A stretch of 64,000 nt of DNA, taken from the NCBI RefSeq assembly GCF_048569485.1, contig NC_134354.1, positions 510,442,869-510,506,868 of the forward strand, given 5' to 3'. Source of the DNA: Anomaloglossus baeobatrachus. Taxonomy: Eukaryota; Chordata; Amphibia; Anura; Aromobatidae. A program made the position numbers and the translations under genes. Below, piece after piece: positions 10,801 to 23,200 of the stretch (position 1 is its first letter; each line of letters starts with the position of its first letter). The notes beneath the pieces were generated by a model that was not told the origin of the DNA, made no database searches, and saw only the letters and a program-made list of their open reading frames with translations.

Positions 10801-11150
10801 TCAGAGGTCTACTGCAAGGGTTCCACCAGTCCGATACGTTGAGCAGTTTTTGTCTATACTGCCGATCCTATTGTCATTCTATTGGTATCATGCGCATGTT
10901 ATGCACCCTTGTGCTACACTGTCTAACCGAGAGGGATGATGAGACATTCAGACGCTGTCCATTTTGACTTCCTGATCCAAAGGAGAATGACTGAAGACCT
11001 AAACTCTCTGTTGATGGTGGAGTTCCTTGTTGTTATTCTGGTCGAGGGTGGTCATTGTTAAATGGGGAGCTATGTAGGGGTATCATCCCCTACGAATGGT
11101 AAAGAAATGCTTTGTCTTGCCAAGGGCTTTACCTTGCCATGGTCTGATGT
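7870..11150 (+). mobile_element. Ty3/gypsy LTR-retrotransposon fossil, internal region
   Basis: Parts visible in order: a gag zinc-knuckle-like stretch near 7930; the aspartic protease motif region at 8030-8071 (LDTGS), which continues at 9240 after an inserted solo LTR; and the integrase core at about 9640-10180, with blocks such as PLEVLVIDYF, YCLVNSDHFPNFAVV and SATGYSPYLFLFGR. A purine-rich stretch and a TGTAGGGGTATC word at 11073 may mark the 3' LTR start. No reverse transcriptase is seen. The element is clearly broken, with many breaks, and old. The outer ends are estimates. Confidence 0.8.
8076..9235. mobile_element. Solo LTR (family A) inserted in the gypsy fossil
   Basis: Starts TGATACGCCC and ends GTGCCACA, with the 4-bp repeat AATG on both sides (8072-8075 and 9236-9239). 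Body words shared with the other family A copies: GTGATGCCACTTGCGGTGTG, GCCGCTGCATAGTC, CCGCAAGCACAGCTAAGCCC, and GCAGTACCCTGTGGTGCC near the end. Length 1160 bp. It sits within the protease segment of the gypsy element and is therefore younger than it. Confidence 0.8.
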
Positions 11151-11740
11151 TCAATGAAAAAACACCTAAACAACACCACAGACAAGGGGGAGATACCGAG
11201 GACACAATAACAATGGTGGGCCCTGGCACTAGGGTCATGGACACCTCCTAACCTCACCTGAACTGTCCCTGCTCTTCTACTCAGACCCTAGACAGTTTCC
11301 GCAACTGTCGCCAAGCAGCACCCTGAGTCCCTAAAAAAACACTATTGAGGCCCTGATTAGTGAGAGGCGGGTGAGGTTCACTAGACCCACCACTGCACTA
11401 AAGAGTCAAAAGGGTAGGAAGTCAAACAGGGAGTAAAGAACCAAAAGAGGAGAGGATACGACTTCAAGACTATCCACAGCAGCTTCCTTCCTCCAAGGCG
11501 GCTTTCCTACAAATGATTTGTATAGTCAGCAAAGCTTGCTGTGAGATCTGGCTAAGGGGGTGTGTCTACAAAATAGGTGCAGTTGACTTCAACTGCAGCA
11601 GAGCTGGAAACAGAAAAACTGGCATTCAATACTTCAGTGCCAAAGGAAACAAAATTACATTTAAATGCAGAGCCTTAAAAATAAAGGACTCCAGACCTCA
11701 AGCCACCAGTAGTCCTCAAAAACAAGGACACAATCGTGAC
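11151..11740. other. Unassigned stretch between gypsy fossil and minisatellite
   Basis: No gene or known repeat recognised. The sequence leads into the first 39-bp units at about 11741. Confidence 0.4.
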
Positions 11741-12505
11741 AGTCTGTCACTTTCTACCTGTCCTTCATGTGTAGTGGATGTCTCTCACTCTCTAACTGCT
11801 CTTCATGTGTAGTACAGGATCTCTCACTCTCTACTTTCCTTCCATATGTAGTGTGGGGTCTGTCACACTCAACATGCCCTCAATGTGCAGACCATGATCT
11901 GTTGACCTCCATGTGTAGTGAAGGGATTATCACTCTACCTATCCACAATGTGTAGTGTGGGGTCTGTCACTCTCTACCTTTACTCCATGTGAAGTGTGAG
12001 GTCTGTCACTCTCCACCTGCCCTCTTTGTGCAGTGCGGGGTTTCACTTTCTATCTGTTCTCTATGTGTAGTGCAGAGCTTCTTACGATCTACCTGCCCTT
12101 CATGTTAGTGCAGGATCTGTCACTATCTACCTGCCCTGCATGTGTAGTGCAGAGTTTCTCACTCTCTACATGTCCTCCTTCTGTAGTTCAGGGTCTCTCA
12201 CTCTGTCCTCCATGTGTTGTGCATGGGCTCTCACTATCTACCTGCCCTCCATGTGTAGTACAGTCTCTCACTTACTACCTGCCCTCAATGTGTAGTATGG
12301 GGTCTGTCACTCTCTACCTGCACACCATGTGTAGTGTAGGGTCTATCACTGTCTACCTACCCTCCATGTGCTGCATGGCATCTCTTACTCTCTACCTGCC
12401 CTCCATGTGTAGTGCAGGGCCTGTCACTCTCTACCTGCCCTCCATGTGTAGTTCCGGGCCTGTCACTCTCTACCTGCCCTCCATGTGTGGTGCAGGGTCT
12501 GATAT
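11741..12505. repeat. 39-bp minisatellite, small diverged array
   Basis: About 20 units of the same 39-bp monomer as the giant array at 17241 (GTGTAGTG...GGTCTGTCAC, TCTCTACCTGCCCTCCAT). Units are more diverged, and several have lengths other than 39. The adjoining 57-bp array starts in its last unit. Confidence 0.9.
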
Positions 12506-12900
12506 TTACCTGGTTCCAGTCCTGTCCCTTATCCCAGCCCGTCCTGCCTGTTGGCACGTGGTTCCAGTCCTGTTCCTGCCTGTACCTGGTCTAGCCCGTC
12601 CTGCCTATTGGCCTCTGGTTCCAGTCCTGTTCCTGCCTGTACCTGGTCTAGCCCGTCCTGCCTATTGGCCTCTTGGTCCAGTCTTGTTCCTGTCTGTACC
12701 TGGTCCCAGCCCATCCTGCCTGTTGGCACCTGGGTCCAGTCATGTTCCAGCCTGTACCTGGTCCCAGCCTGTCCTGACTGTTGGCATCTGGCTCCAGTCC
12801 TGTTCCTGCCTGTACCTGGTCCCAGCCCGTTCTGCCTGTTGGCACCTGGTTCCAGTCCTGTCCTACCTGTACCTGTTATTAGTCCATTTTGCCTTTCGGG
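12506..12900. repeat. 57-bp minisatellite
   Basis: Seven or so units of 57 bp with the words TGGTTCCAGTCCTGTTCCTG, CCTGTACCTGGTC and CCCGTCCTGCCTGTTGGC; starts at 12559, 12616 and 12673 show the exact period. 57 is a multiple of three, so it keeps a frame open together with the 39-bp array (12033-13094); this is not taken as a gene. Confidence 0.9.
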
Positions 12901-12984
12901 TGCTAGAGACTCTGCCTGTCCATCCTGCCTGTGTTGTCTGCCTTGAGCCACCCTGGTGGTCCCTGTCTGCTCTTGTGTCCGCCC

Positions 12985-13094
12985 TTATTGTGGGGGTCAG
13001 CTGCCACAGTCCTGGTCCTCTACTCCACGAAAAGAGTGGGCCGGGGTCTCCCTGTGGTCCAGTACCATCCACAGCAACGAGCGTTACAGCTTGA
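12985..13094. repeat. Dispersed repeat segment, copy 1
   Basis: GGGGGTCAGCTGCCACAGT, GGTCTCCCTGTGGTCCAGT and AACGAGCGTTACAGC recur in the same order at 13718-13834. The second copy has about 25 extra bases in the middle. Probably two copies of one transposon end. Confidence 0.7.
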
Positions 13095-13348
13095 ATAAGC
13101 CATGGACTCCGGTGACTCAATTTTTTTGCCTCAGCCTGAACTTTGCGCTGTGATGGAAGTTCCCTGAGTTAAGAAACCTGTCCGCCTGGCTCCATCTTTC
13201 CAGAGACCTTTTGTTTCCGGAATACTGCTTTTTCTCTCATTCCTGAGCCTATAGTAGTGACCATCATCCATACGGCTGACCTACCATGTGAGAATCTTCA
13301 AACGAAGGTCCAATGTGAGGCTGCGATGGTGCATCTTCCAACTCCCAA

Positions 13349-13560
13349 TCAGAGGCTTTCTAAAACCTTTGTCGGTGTTGTGTGTGAAACCCCATCCAAT
13401 GCTTTCTGAAGCCTTTGTCGGTGTCGTGCGTGGATGGAATGCTCCAATCTGAATCTGGTCGTCTCATTCCTGGACCTGTGGTGCATCTTCAAACTCCCAT
13501 CCGATGCCTCCTGAAGCTCTTGTTGATGTCGTGTATGGATGGAATGCTCCAATCTGAACC
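13349..13560. repeat. Two-fold tandem repeat of about 104 bp
   Basis: TGGATGGAATGCTCCAATCTG occurs at 13431 and 13535, and CTTTGTCGGTGT with GCATCTTC-AACTCCCA words repeat with it. Decayed copies extend to about 13320. Confidence 0.65.
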
Positions 13561-13717
13561 CAGATAACTTGTTCCTGAACCTGTGGGAGATTCACTTTCG
13601 GAGAAGATCTCCCTCTTTGTTTTGTCCTGCCTTGTCTGTTTTTTCTAGGTTTGCCTTGGATCCGCGTGATTTTGTCTTGCCAGCCTGTCCTGATGTCCGC
13701 CTGTCTGCCGCTCCTGT

Positions 13718-13834
13718 GCTGGGGGTCAGCTGCCACAGTTCCGGTCCTCTACCCCATGTAAGGGAAGGCCCGGGGTCTCCCTGTGGTCCAGTGGGTCCAC
13801 TTAAGCTCACCGCAGTACCATCCCCAGCCGTGAG
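13718..13834. repeat. Dispersed repeat segment, copy 2
   Basis: Second copy of the 12985-13094 segment, ending in GTGAGCGTTACAGC. Confidence 0.7.
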
Positions 13835-13970
13835 CGTTACAGCATTCCATCTGCTGAGGCATCCTAGCCGCGGCACCACACATAACTCAGAGGAGATCAG
13901 CTTTGTTATGCTGGGATAGACCTGCACAACACCCCGCTGTTAGTACCACTGTTCTTTTGGATTGCTTGAC

Positions 13971-14208
13971 TAGTCCAACTACAGATCCTTCTCCAGGTGA
14001 TTTGAGTTGGAACACTTCCTCTACAGACGGCTTGTTTGTGCACATGAGGAACTCAACTCCAGCGTCCTGCTTTTCATTTTTTGAGCTTTTAGTCCAACTA
14101 CAGATCCTTCTCCAGGTGATTTGAGTTGGAACACTGCCTCTACAGACGGCTTGTTTGTGCACATGAGGAACTCAACTCCAGCGTCCTGCTTTTCATTTTT
14201 TGAGCTTT
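13971..14208. repeat. Perfect-looking 119-bp tandem duplication
   Basis: TAGTCCAACTACAGATCCTT starts at 13971 and again at 14090, a 119-bp period, and the whole unit through TTTTTTGAGCTTTTA is repeated with a single visible difference (CACTTCCTC against CACTGCCTC). Recent duplication. Confidence 0.9.
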
Positions 14209-14325
14209 TATTGCCATTGTGGTGAGTTTTCACTTTAGACTTAATGTCACAGATGTAGCATGTTTTCCTTACTGTATTGTGTTTATTTTTAAATAATTCT
14301 TTAGCTACTGGAACAGGTATTAATG

Positions 14326-15626
14326 TGTCGCCCAGGGCTATGAGGTACTCGGTCCCAGGCCGTATATGTACGGGGATGCTGTGTCACGGGTGTGCTACGG
14401 CCCTTGCCCGGTTCCGTGACCCTGGGGGAGCTTTTAAAAGGGGGATATATATGTGCCGCCCGCACGACAGCCGACGGGTTGCTCGGATCCGGATCTGCAA
14501 TGGCTCGAGGGTCTCCGAACCCGAGGCGGGGTCGCACGGCCACTCCAAATGAAAAAAGGGGGGGGGGGGGACATATGATATTATGTTTGCAAGGGGGTGA
14601 AAAATAAATAAAGTTTGTGATGCCCCACCCACGGGTCGTGGTAATATGGGATACCACCGCTGCTGCGTTTGGGGGAGCGCCCGGGTGTGATGAGATGGCA
14701 GCTTGTGATGTTAACCCCTCCGTGGGCAGGGGGAAGGTGTCCCGGGGCTCGGTGGTGTAAGGATGGGTACCCGTCGGGAGAAAAGGGGCACAACGTACTC
14801 ACACAGTCCAGGAATTCTGACACCGACAACGGGTAAACCAAAGTCCTGAATGCCCTGCAGATGTTGTTGGAGCACGCTGGGTCCGTGCCCTTTTGGCGTT
14901 GCTGGTTGATCTGAAGCCTTGTCCCTTGACACTGTGTTTACTCCTTGTGGATCCCTTTTGCCTGAAACCATTCGGGTCCTGCTCACCCGTGTGGCTAACG
15001 GAGTGAGCTTGCTCTCACGGTTCACGCTTGGGATTTTCTGAACGATCTTGGTAAGTCCTATCCCCCTCGTTGCGCTAGTACCCCGATTTTGGAGCTGGTG
15101 GAGAACGGCTTGTGAAGACTCCGTCATCGTCGGGTAAATTACTGGGCTGCGTGAAGCTACTTCCCAGCCTAGGGTCCGCGTAGCCCGTCGTGCCCTGGCC
15201 CCTGCCCGTTTGTAGCAAAAGGCTGCCGATCTGCCCTCTGTGGCAGTACCGTGCCCCTTGTCACTACCCCCTGCGACCGGGGTTCCAGCTCCTTCCAGGC
15301 CAGGCCAACGTCTGACACCTGGGACGGGTACAGGAGCCCAGCTCTGCAGCGTGACCTTTTCCTGTCACTGCTGCGCACAATCTCTCTCTACTCTCTGACA
15401 CTTCTGGCCCTCCTTCTACCATTCCTCCATCTGGGTGGCCCCATTCCCCTCAGGCTGTCCAATGGGTGTCTGGTGGGTGTGGTGCAGAGTGTTCCTCAGG
15501 ATTTGTGCATACCTGTTCTTAGCAACACCAAAGGGACAGGACCCGTAATCAAGGAGGAGTAGGTACCATGCAGAAAGGCAGATTGCATAGCACCCCTGGG
15601 ACGAACTGATAGGCCAGGGCGTCACA
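14326..15626. mobile_element. LTR fossil, relative of family A
   Basis: Starts TGTCGCCCAGGGCTATGAGG like family A (38933, 40777) and shares the GTACTCGGTCCC, GTGACCCTGGGGG and TTTGTGATGCC words, but its later two-thirds differ and it ends near AGGGCGTCACA at 15626. No matching target duplication was found, so the right edge is tentative. Broken. Confidence 0.55.
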
Positions 15627-16567
15627 TATACAGGGGAGATAAAAGGGTTAAAGTCGTGATGCCACTTGCGGGTTGCGGCTAAATAGGTGGAGCCGCCGCT
15701 GCACAGTTTATGTCCACTTGGGCTGGTAGTGATGGCAGCTGGGATGTTGGGCCCTCCTCAAGTAGTGTAGAGCCCCAGCGTGTAGATGATGGGGTGTGGC
15801 GTAGAAAGGATGGAAACCACACGATGGGGATGCAATGCAACTCAGGTTTTACTCACAGCAGGTGAAGACGCTGGACCGCTGGTTCAGACCACTGGTCCCT
15901 GTAGTCCCAGTGCCGGTATGGTACCCTGACAGCTTCTTTCCCCCACACCTCTCGTTTTGTGGAACCCCGTAGCTTGGAGCATCTGGGAGTCCCCTCCCAG
16001 TTGTCAGGCTCTGGTCCGTACGACGGGCAGTGTGAACCCTGTAGGGTCGGTGCTCTGATCCGGTCCCTGGCTCAATCGTTAGTACAGGTGACCCCGGATT
16101 CTAGGGTCAGTGAGGTCTGTGAAGGTCCCCTCACTGTGCAGGTATTTGTTAGGCAGCTTGGAGCGTTCACCTAACCTAGGGCCCTTTGGCCCGTTGGTGC
16201 CTCGGTTCCAGGGGTACCTCGTCGTACCCTCCCTGGCAACCACTCTCCTGTACCAGTCAGGTCACCGTTACACGACCCAGTTTTGAGACACGTCTGTCTC
16301 CTTCCCTTGTCACTTCACACTCCACTCTGTCGCTCTCCTAACCCTGAGTTGTTGGCTAGTGGACTGGATCGGCTCCACCCCTAGGTGGCCATCCATTGGG
16401 TCCCCAACTAGTCAGTCATCCCTATCTGGGTGAGGGAACTGGGGATGTTATGTGTTTTGATTGGTACCGGCATTGAGCTTCCAGGTTCCTGGGGGTAACC
16501 GCCTTGCATCCGTGACAGGATGCAGTACCTAGTAGTGCTCTGAAGGGTTCAGGGGTGCTAGTAAACC
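15627..16567. mobile_element. LTR fossil, 3' portion of a family A copy
   Basis: Joins family A at the ACAGGGGA...GATGCCACTTGCGGGTTG point and continues through GAGCCGCCGCTGCACAGT, CACTGTGCAGGTATTTGTTAGG and CTAGGTGGCCATCCATTGG to GGATGCAGTACC...GGGTTCAGGGGTGCTA. The first 150 bp or so of the LTR are absent. Confidence 0.7.
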
Positions 16568-17240
16568 ATTTTATTTATATATTTATCATGCAGTGCAGGG
16601 CCATGTCAGAATACAACAAAACAACCAAACACAAGTATTGTGCCCAATAAAATATTTCTTCATTATTTAAAATAATTATTATTATTACAGCTTATTTGTA
16701 AATAGGCACTTGTACCTTGTCCCCCCCCCCCCCCAATATCATTGTATATTGTAAGCTCTCACGAGCAGGGTTGTCGCTTTTTTTATCTCTATATAACTGT
16801 TACTTGTTTGTATATGATCCTCCTGAATTGTAAAGCGTTTCGGAATATGTTGGCGATGAAGAAAAAGATTATTATTAATATTATTAAAAGTACATACATT
16901 AATTAATACATAACTGGTGTTACAGTGATAAATAAAGGCATAGCACAGTGTCCACAGTCAATAAATCAGGCTGGTACTAAATAAATTACTAACTGCCTTT
17001 CTAATAAAATGCTAAATATAATGTGCCTAAGCCATATAATAGATCAAAATATATAGTAAACAAGTATAAATTTAGGTGCTAGTGCATTGTGCAAAAATAC
17101 AAACTAAGTAAACTGTTTTTTATATAAAGTGTCCATGTCTTGAGCCAAATAAAGTGCAAAGCAAAATTACAGGCAGACAATATAAATCCAGTTCCTGCTT
17201 ACCTAATAAGACTATGCTCTGTGCGACCCCCTCTCCCCCT
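16568..17240. other. AT-rich stretch with a LINE/SINE 3' tail
   Basis: 16741-16885 carries TTGTAAGCTCTCACGAGCAG, TTGTAAAGCG and GGAATATGTTGGCGATG followed by an ATTATT tail, the same 3' tail as at 32982 and 35664. A C-run lies at 16721-16734. The rest is A+T-rich without a recognised gene and leads straight into the first 39-bp unit. Confidence 0.6.
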
Positions 17241-20200
17241 GTGTAGTGTGGGGTCTGTCACTCTCTACCTGTCCTCCATGTGTAGTGTAGGGTTTGTCAC
17301 TCTCTACCTGTCCTCCATGTGTAGTGTAGGGTTTGTCACTCTCTACCTGTCCTCCATGTGTAGTGTACGGTCTGTCACTCTCTACCTGTCCTCCATGTGT
17401 AGTGTGGGGTTTGTCACTCTCTACCTGTCCTCCATGTGTAGTGTAGGGTTTGTCACTCTCTACCTGTCCTCCATGTGTAGTGTACGGTCTGTCACTCTCT
17501 ACCTGTCCTGCATGTGTAGTGTGGGGTTTGTCACTCTCTACCTGTCCTCCATGTGTAGTGTGGGGTCTGTCACTCTCTACCTGTCCTCCATGTGTAGTGT
17601 AGGGTTTGTCACTCTCTACCTGCCCTCCATGTGTAGTGTGGGGTTTGTCACTCTCTACCTGCCCTCCATGTGTAGTGTGGGGTCTGTCACTCTCTACCTG
17701 TCCTCCATGTGTAGTGTGGGGTTTGTCACTCTCTACCTGTCCTCCATATGTAGTGTGGGGTCTGTCACTCTCTACCTGTCCTCCATGTGTAGTGTGGGGT
17801 CTGTCACTCTCTACCTGTCCTCCATATGTAGTGTAGGGTTTGTCACTCTCTACCTGCCCTCCATGTGTAGTGTGGGGTCTGTCACTCTCTACCTGTCCTC
17901 CATGTGTAGTGTGGGGTTTGTCACTCTCTACCTGTCCTCCATATGTAGTGTGGGGTCTGTCACTCTCTACCTGTCCTCCATATGTAGTGTGGGGTCTGTC
18001 ACTCTCTACCTGCCCTCCATATGTAGTGTAGGGTTTGTCACTCTCTACCTGTCCTCCATGTGTAGTGTACGGTCTGTCACTCTCTACCTGTCCTGCATGT
18101 GTAGTGTGGGGTTTGTCACTCTCTACCTGTCCTCCATATGTAGTGTGGGGTCTGTCACTCTCTACCTGTCCTCCATGTGTAGTGTAGGGTTTGTCACTCT
18201 CTACCTGCCTTCCATGTGTAGTGTGGGGTCTGTCACTCTCTACCTGTCCTCCATGTGTAGAGCAGGCTCTGTCACTCTCTACCTGTCCTCCATGTGTAGT
18301 GCAGGGTCTGTCACTCTCTACCAGTCCTCCATGTTTAGTGCAGGGTCTGTCACTCTCTACCTGTCCTCCATGTGTAGCGTGGGGTCTGTAACTCTCTACC
18401 TGCCCTCCATGTGTAGTGTACGGCCTGTCACTCTCTACCTGTCCTCCATGTGTAGTGTGGGGTCTGTCACTTTCTACCTGTCCTCCATGTGTAGTGTGGG
18501 GTCTGTCACTTTCTACCTGTCCTCCATGTGTAGTGTGGGGTCTGTCACTTTCTACCTGTCCTCCATGTGTAGCGTAGGGTCTGTCACTTTCTACCTGTCC
18601 TCCATGTGTAGTGTGAGGTCTGTCACTCTCTACTTGTCCTCCATGTGTAGTGTATGACCTGTCACTCTCTACTTGTCCTCCATGTGTAGTGTATGACCTG
18701 TCACTCTCTACCTGTCCTCCATGTGTAGTGTATGCCCTGTCACTCTCTACCTGTCCTCCATGTGTAGTGCAGGGTCTGTCACTCTCTGCCTGTCCTCCAT
18801 GTGTAGTGTATGCCCTGTCACTCTCTACCTGTCCTCCATGTGTAGTGCAGGGTCTGTCACTCTCTACCTGTCCTCCATGTGTAGTGTATGACCTGTCACT
18901 CTCTACTTGTCCTCCATGTGTAGTGTATGACCTGTCACTCTCTACTTGTCCTCCATGTGTAGTGTATGACCTGTCACTCTCTACTTGTCCTCCATGTGCA
19001 GCGTATGACCTGTCACTCTCTCCCTGTCCTCTATGTGTGGTGTATGCCCTGTCACTGTCTACCTGTCCTCCATGTGTAGTGTATGACCTGTCACTCTCTA
19101 CCTGTCCTCCATGTGTAGTGTATGACCTGTCACTGTCTACCTGTCCTCCATGTGTAGTGTATGACCTGTCACTCTCTACCTGTCCTCCATGTGTAGTGTA
19201 TGCCCTGTCACTCTCTACTTGTCCTCCATGTGTAGTGTATGACCTGTCACTCTCTACTTGTCCTCCATGTGTAGTGTATGACCTGTCACTCTCTACTTGT
19301 CCTCCACATGTAGTGTATGACCTGTCACTCTCTACCTGTCCTCTATGTGTAGTGTATGACCTGTCACTCTCTACTTGTCCTCCAAGTGCAGTGTATGACC
19401 TGTCACTCTCTACCTGTCCTCTATGTGTAGTGTATGCCCTGTCACTGTCTACCTGTCCTCCATGTGTAGTATATGACCTGTCACTCCCTACCTGTCCTCC
19501 ATGTGTAGTGTATGACCTGTCACTCTCTACCTGTCCTCTATGTGTAGTGTATGCCCTGTCACTGTCTACCTGTCCTCCATGTGTAGTGTATGACCTGTCA
19601 CTCTCTACCTGTCCTCCATGTGTAGTGTATGACCTGTCACTCTCTACCTGTCCTCTATGTGTAGTGTATGCCCTGTCACTGTCTACCTGTCCTCCATGTG
19701 TGGTGTATGACCTGTCACTCTCTACCTGTCCTCCATGTGTAGTGTATGGCCTGTCACTCTCTACCTGTCCTCCATGTGTAGTGCAGGGTCTGTCACTCTC
19801 TACCTGTCCTCCATGTGTAGTGTATGCCCTGTCACTCTCTACCTGTCCTCCATGTGTAGTGTATGCCCTGTCACTCTCTACCTGTCCTCCATGTGTAGTG
19901 TATGCCCTGTCACTCTCTACCTGTCCTCCATGTGTAGTGTATGACCTGTCACTCTCTACTTGTCCTCCATGTGTAGTGTATGACCTGTCACCCTCTACTT
20001 GTCCTCCATGTGTAGTGTATGACCTGTCACTCCCTACTTGTCCTCCATGTGCAGTGTATGACCTGTCACTCTCTACCTGTCCTCTATGTGTAGTGTATGC
20101 CCTGTCACTGTCTACCTGTCCTCCATGTGTAGTGTATGGCCTGTCACTCTCTACCTGTCCTCCATGTGTAGTGCAGGGTCTGTCACTCTCTACCTGTCCT

Positions 20201-23200
20201 CCATGTGTAGTGTATGCCCTGTCACTCTCTACCTGTCCTCCATGTGTAGTGTATGCCCTGTCACTCTCTACCTGTCCTCCATGTGTAGTGTATGACCTGT
20301 CACTCTCTACTTGTCCTCCATGTGTAGTGTATGACCTGTCACTCTCTACTTGTCTTCCATGTGCAGTGTATGACCTGTCACTCTCTACTTGTCCTCCATG
20401 TGCAGTGTATGACCTGTCACTCTCTACCTGTCCTCTATGTGTAGTGTATGCCCTGTCACTGTCTACCTGTCCTCCATGTGTAGTGTATGACCTGTCAATC
20501 TCTACCTGTCCTCCATGTGTAGTGTATGACCTTTCACTCTCTACCTGTCCTCCATGTGTAGTGTATGACCTGTCACTCTCTACCTGTCCTCCATGTGTAG
20601 TGTATGACCTGTCACTCTCTACCTGTCCTCTATGTGTAGTGTATGCCCTGTCACTGTCTACCTGTCCTCCATGTGTAGTGTATGACCTGTCACTCTCTAC
20701 CTGTCCTCCATGTGTAGTGTATGACCTGTCACTCTCTAGCTGTCCTCTATGTGTAGTGTATGACCTGTCACTCTCTACCTGTCCTCCTTGTGTAGCGTAT
20801 GACCTGTCACTCTCTACCTGTCCTCCATGTGTAGTGTATGACCTGTCACTCTCTACCTGTCCTCCTTGTGTAGTGTATGACCTGTCACTCTCTACCTGTC
20901 CTCCATGTGTAGTGTATGACCTGTCACTCTCTACCTGTCCTTCATGTGTAGTGTATGCCCTGTCACTCTCTTCCTGTCCTCCATGAGTAGTGTATGGCCT
21001 GTCACTCTCTAACTGTCCTCCATGTGTAGTGTATGACCTGTCACTCTCTACCTGTCCTCCATGTGTAGTGTATGCCCTGTCACTCTCTACCTGTCCTCCA
21101 TGTGTAGTGTATGGCCTGTCACTCTCTAACTGTCCTCTATGTGTAGTGTATGCCCTGTCCCTCTCTACCTGTCCTCCATGTGTAGTGTATGACCTGTCAC
21201 TCTCTACCTGTCCTCCATGTGTAGTGTAAGACCTGTCACTCTCTACTTGTCCTCCATGTGTAGTGTATGACCTGTCACTCTCTACTTGTCCTCCATGTGC
21301 AGTGTATGACCTGTCACTCTCTACCTGTCCTCTATGTGTAGTGTATGCCCTGTCACTGTCTACCTGTCCTCCATGTGTAGTGCAGGGTCTGTCACTCTCT
21401 ACCTGTCCTCCATGTGTAGTGTATGCCCTGTCACTCTCTACCTGTCCTCCATGTGTAGTGTATGCCCTGTCACTCTCTACCTGTCCTCCATGTGTAGTGT
21501 ATGCCCTGTCACTCTCTACCTGTCCTCCATGTGTAGTGTATGACCTGTCACTCTCTACTTGTCCTCCATGTGTAGTGTATGCCCTGTCAATCTCTACTTG
21601 TCTTCCATATGTAGTGTATGACCTGTCACTCTCTACTTGTCCTCCATGTGCAGTGTATGACCTGTCACTCTCTACCTGTCCTCCATGTGTAGTGTATGAC
21701 CTGTCACTCTCTACCTGTCCTCCATGTGTAGTGTATGACCTGTCACTCTCTACTTGTCCTCCATGTGTAGTGTATGACCTGTCACTCTCTACTTGTCCTC
21801 CATGTGCAGTGTATGACTTGTCACTCTCTACCTGTCCTCCATGTGTAGTGTATGACCTGTCACTCTCTACTTGTCCTCCATGTGTAGTGTATGACCTGTC
21901 ACTCTACCTGTCCTCTATGTGTAGTGTATGACCTGTTACTCCCTACTTGTCCTCCATGTGTAGTGTATGACCTGTCACTCTCTACTTGTCCTCCATATGT
22001 AGTGTATGACCTGTCACTCTCTACTTGTCCTCCATGTGCAGTGTATGACCTGTCACTCTCTACCTGTCCTCTATGTGTAGTGTATGCCCTGTCACTGTCT
22101 ACCTGTCCTCCATGTGTAGTGTATGACCTGTCACTCTCTACCTGTCCTCCATGTGTAGTGTATGACCTGTCACTCTCTACCTGTCCTCTATGTGTAGTGT
22201 ATGCCCTGTCACTCTCTACCTGTCCTCCATGTGTAGTGCAGGGTCTGTCACTCTCTGCCTGTCCTCCATGTGTAGTGTATGCCCTGTCACTCTCTACCTG
22301 TCCTCCATGTGTAGTGCAGGGTCTGTCACTTTCTGCCTGTCCTCCATGTGTAGTGTATGACCTGTCACTCTCTACCTGTCCTCCATGTGTAGTGTATGCC
22401 CTGTCACTCTTTACCTGTCCTCCATGTGTAGTGCAGGGTCTGTCACTTTCTGCCTGTCCTCCATGTGTAGTGTATGACCTGTCACTCTCTACCTGTCCTC
22501 TATGTGTAGTGTATGCCCTGTCACTCTCTACCTGTCCTCCATGTGTAGTGTATGACCTGTCACTCTCTAACTGTCCTCCATGTGTAGTGTATGACCTGTC
22601 ACTCTCTACCTGTCCTCTATGTGTAGTGTATGCCCTGTCCCTCTCTACCTGTCCTCCATGTGTAGTGTATGACCTGTCACTCTCTAACTGTCCTCTATGT
22701 GTAGTGTATGCCCTGTCACTCTCTACCTGTCCTCCATGTGTAGTGCAGAGTCTGTCACTCTCTGCCTGTCCTCCATGTGTAGTGTATGCCCTGTCACTCT
22801 CTACCTGTCCTCCATGTGTAGTGAAGGGTCTGTCACTTTCTGCCTGTCCTCCGTGTGTAGTGTATGACCTGTCACTCTCTACCTGTCCTCTATGTGTAGT
22901 GTATGCCCTGTCACTGTCTACCTGTCCTCCATGTGTAGTGTATGACCTGTCACTCTCTACCTGTCCTCCATGTGTAGTGTATGACCTGTCACTCTCTACC
23001 TGTCCTCTATGTGTAGTGTATGCCCTGTCACTCTCTACCTGTCCTCCATGTGTAGTGCAGGGTCTGTCACTCTCTGCCTGTCCTCCATGTGTAGTGTATG
23101 CCCTGTCACTCTCTACCTGTCCTCCATGTGTAGTGCAGGGTCTGTCACTTTCTGCCTGTCCTCCATGTGTAGTGTATGACCTGTCACTCTCTACCTGTCC

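Noticed and set aside
12033-13094. 353-codon frame over the 39-bp and 57-bp arrays
   Set aside because: Repeat-driven; also open on the opposite strand.
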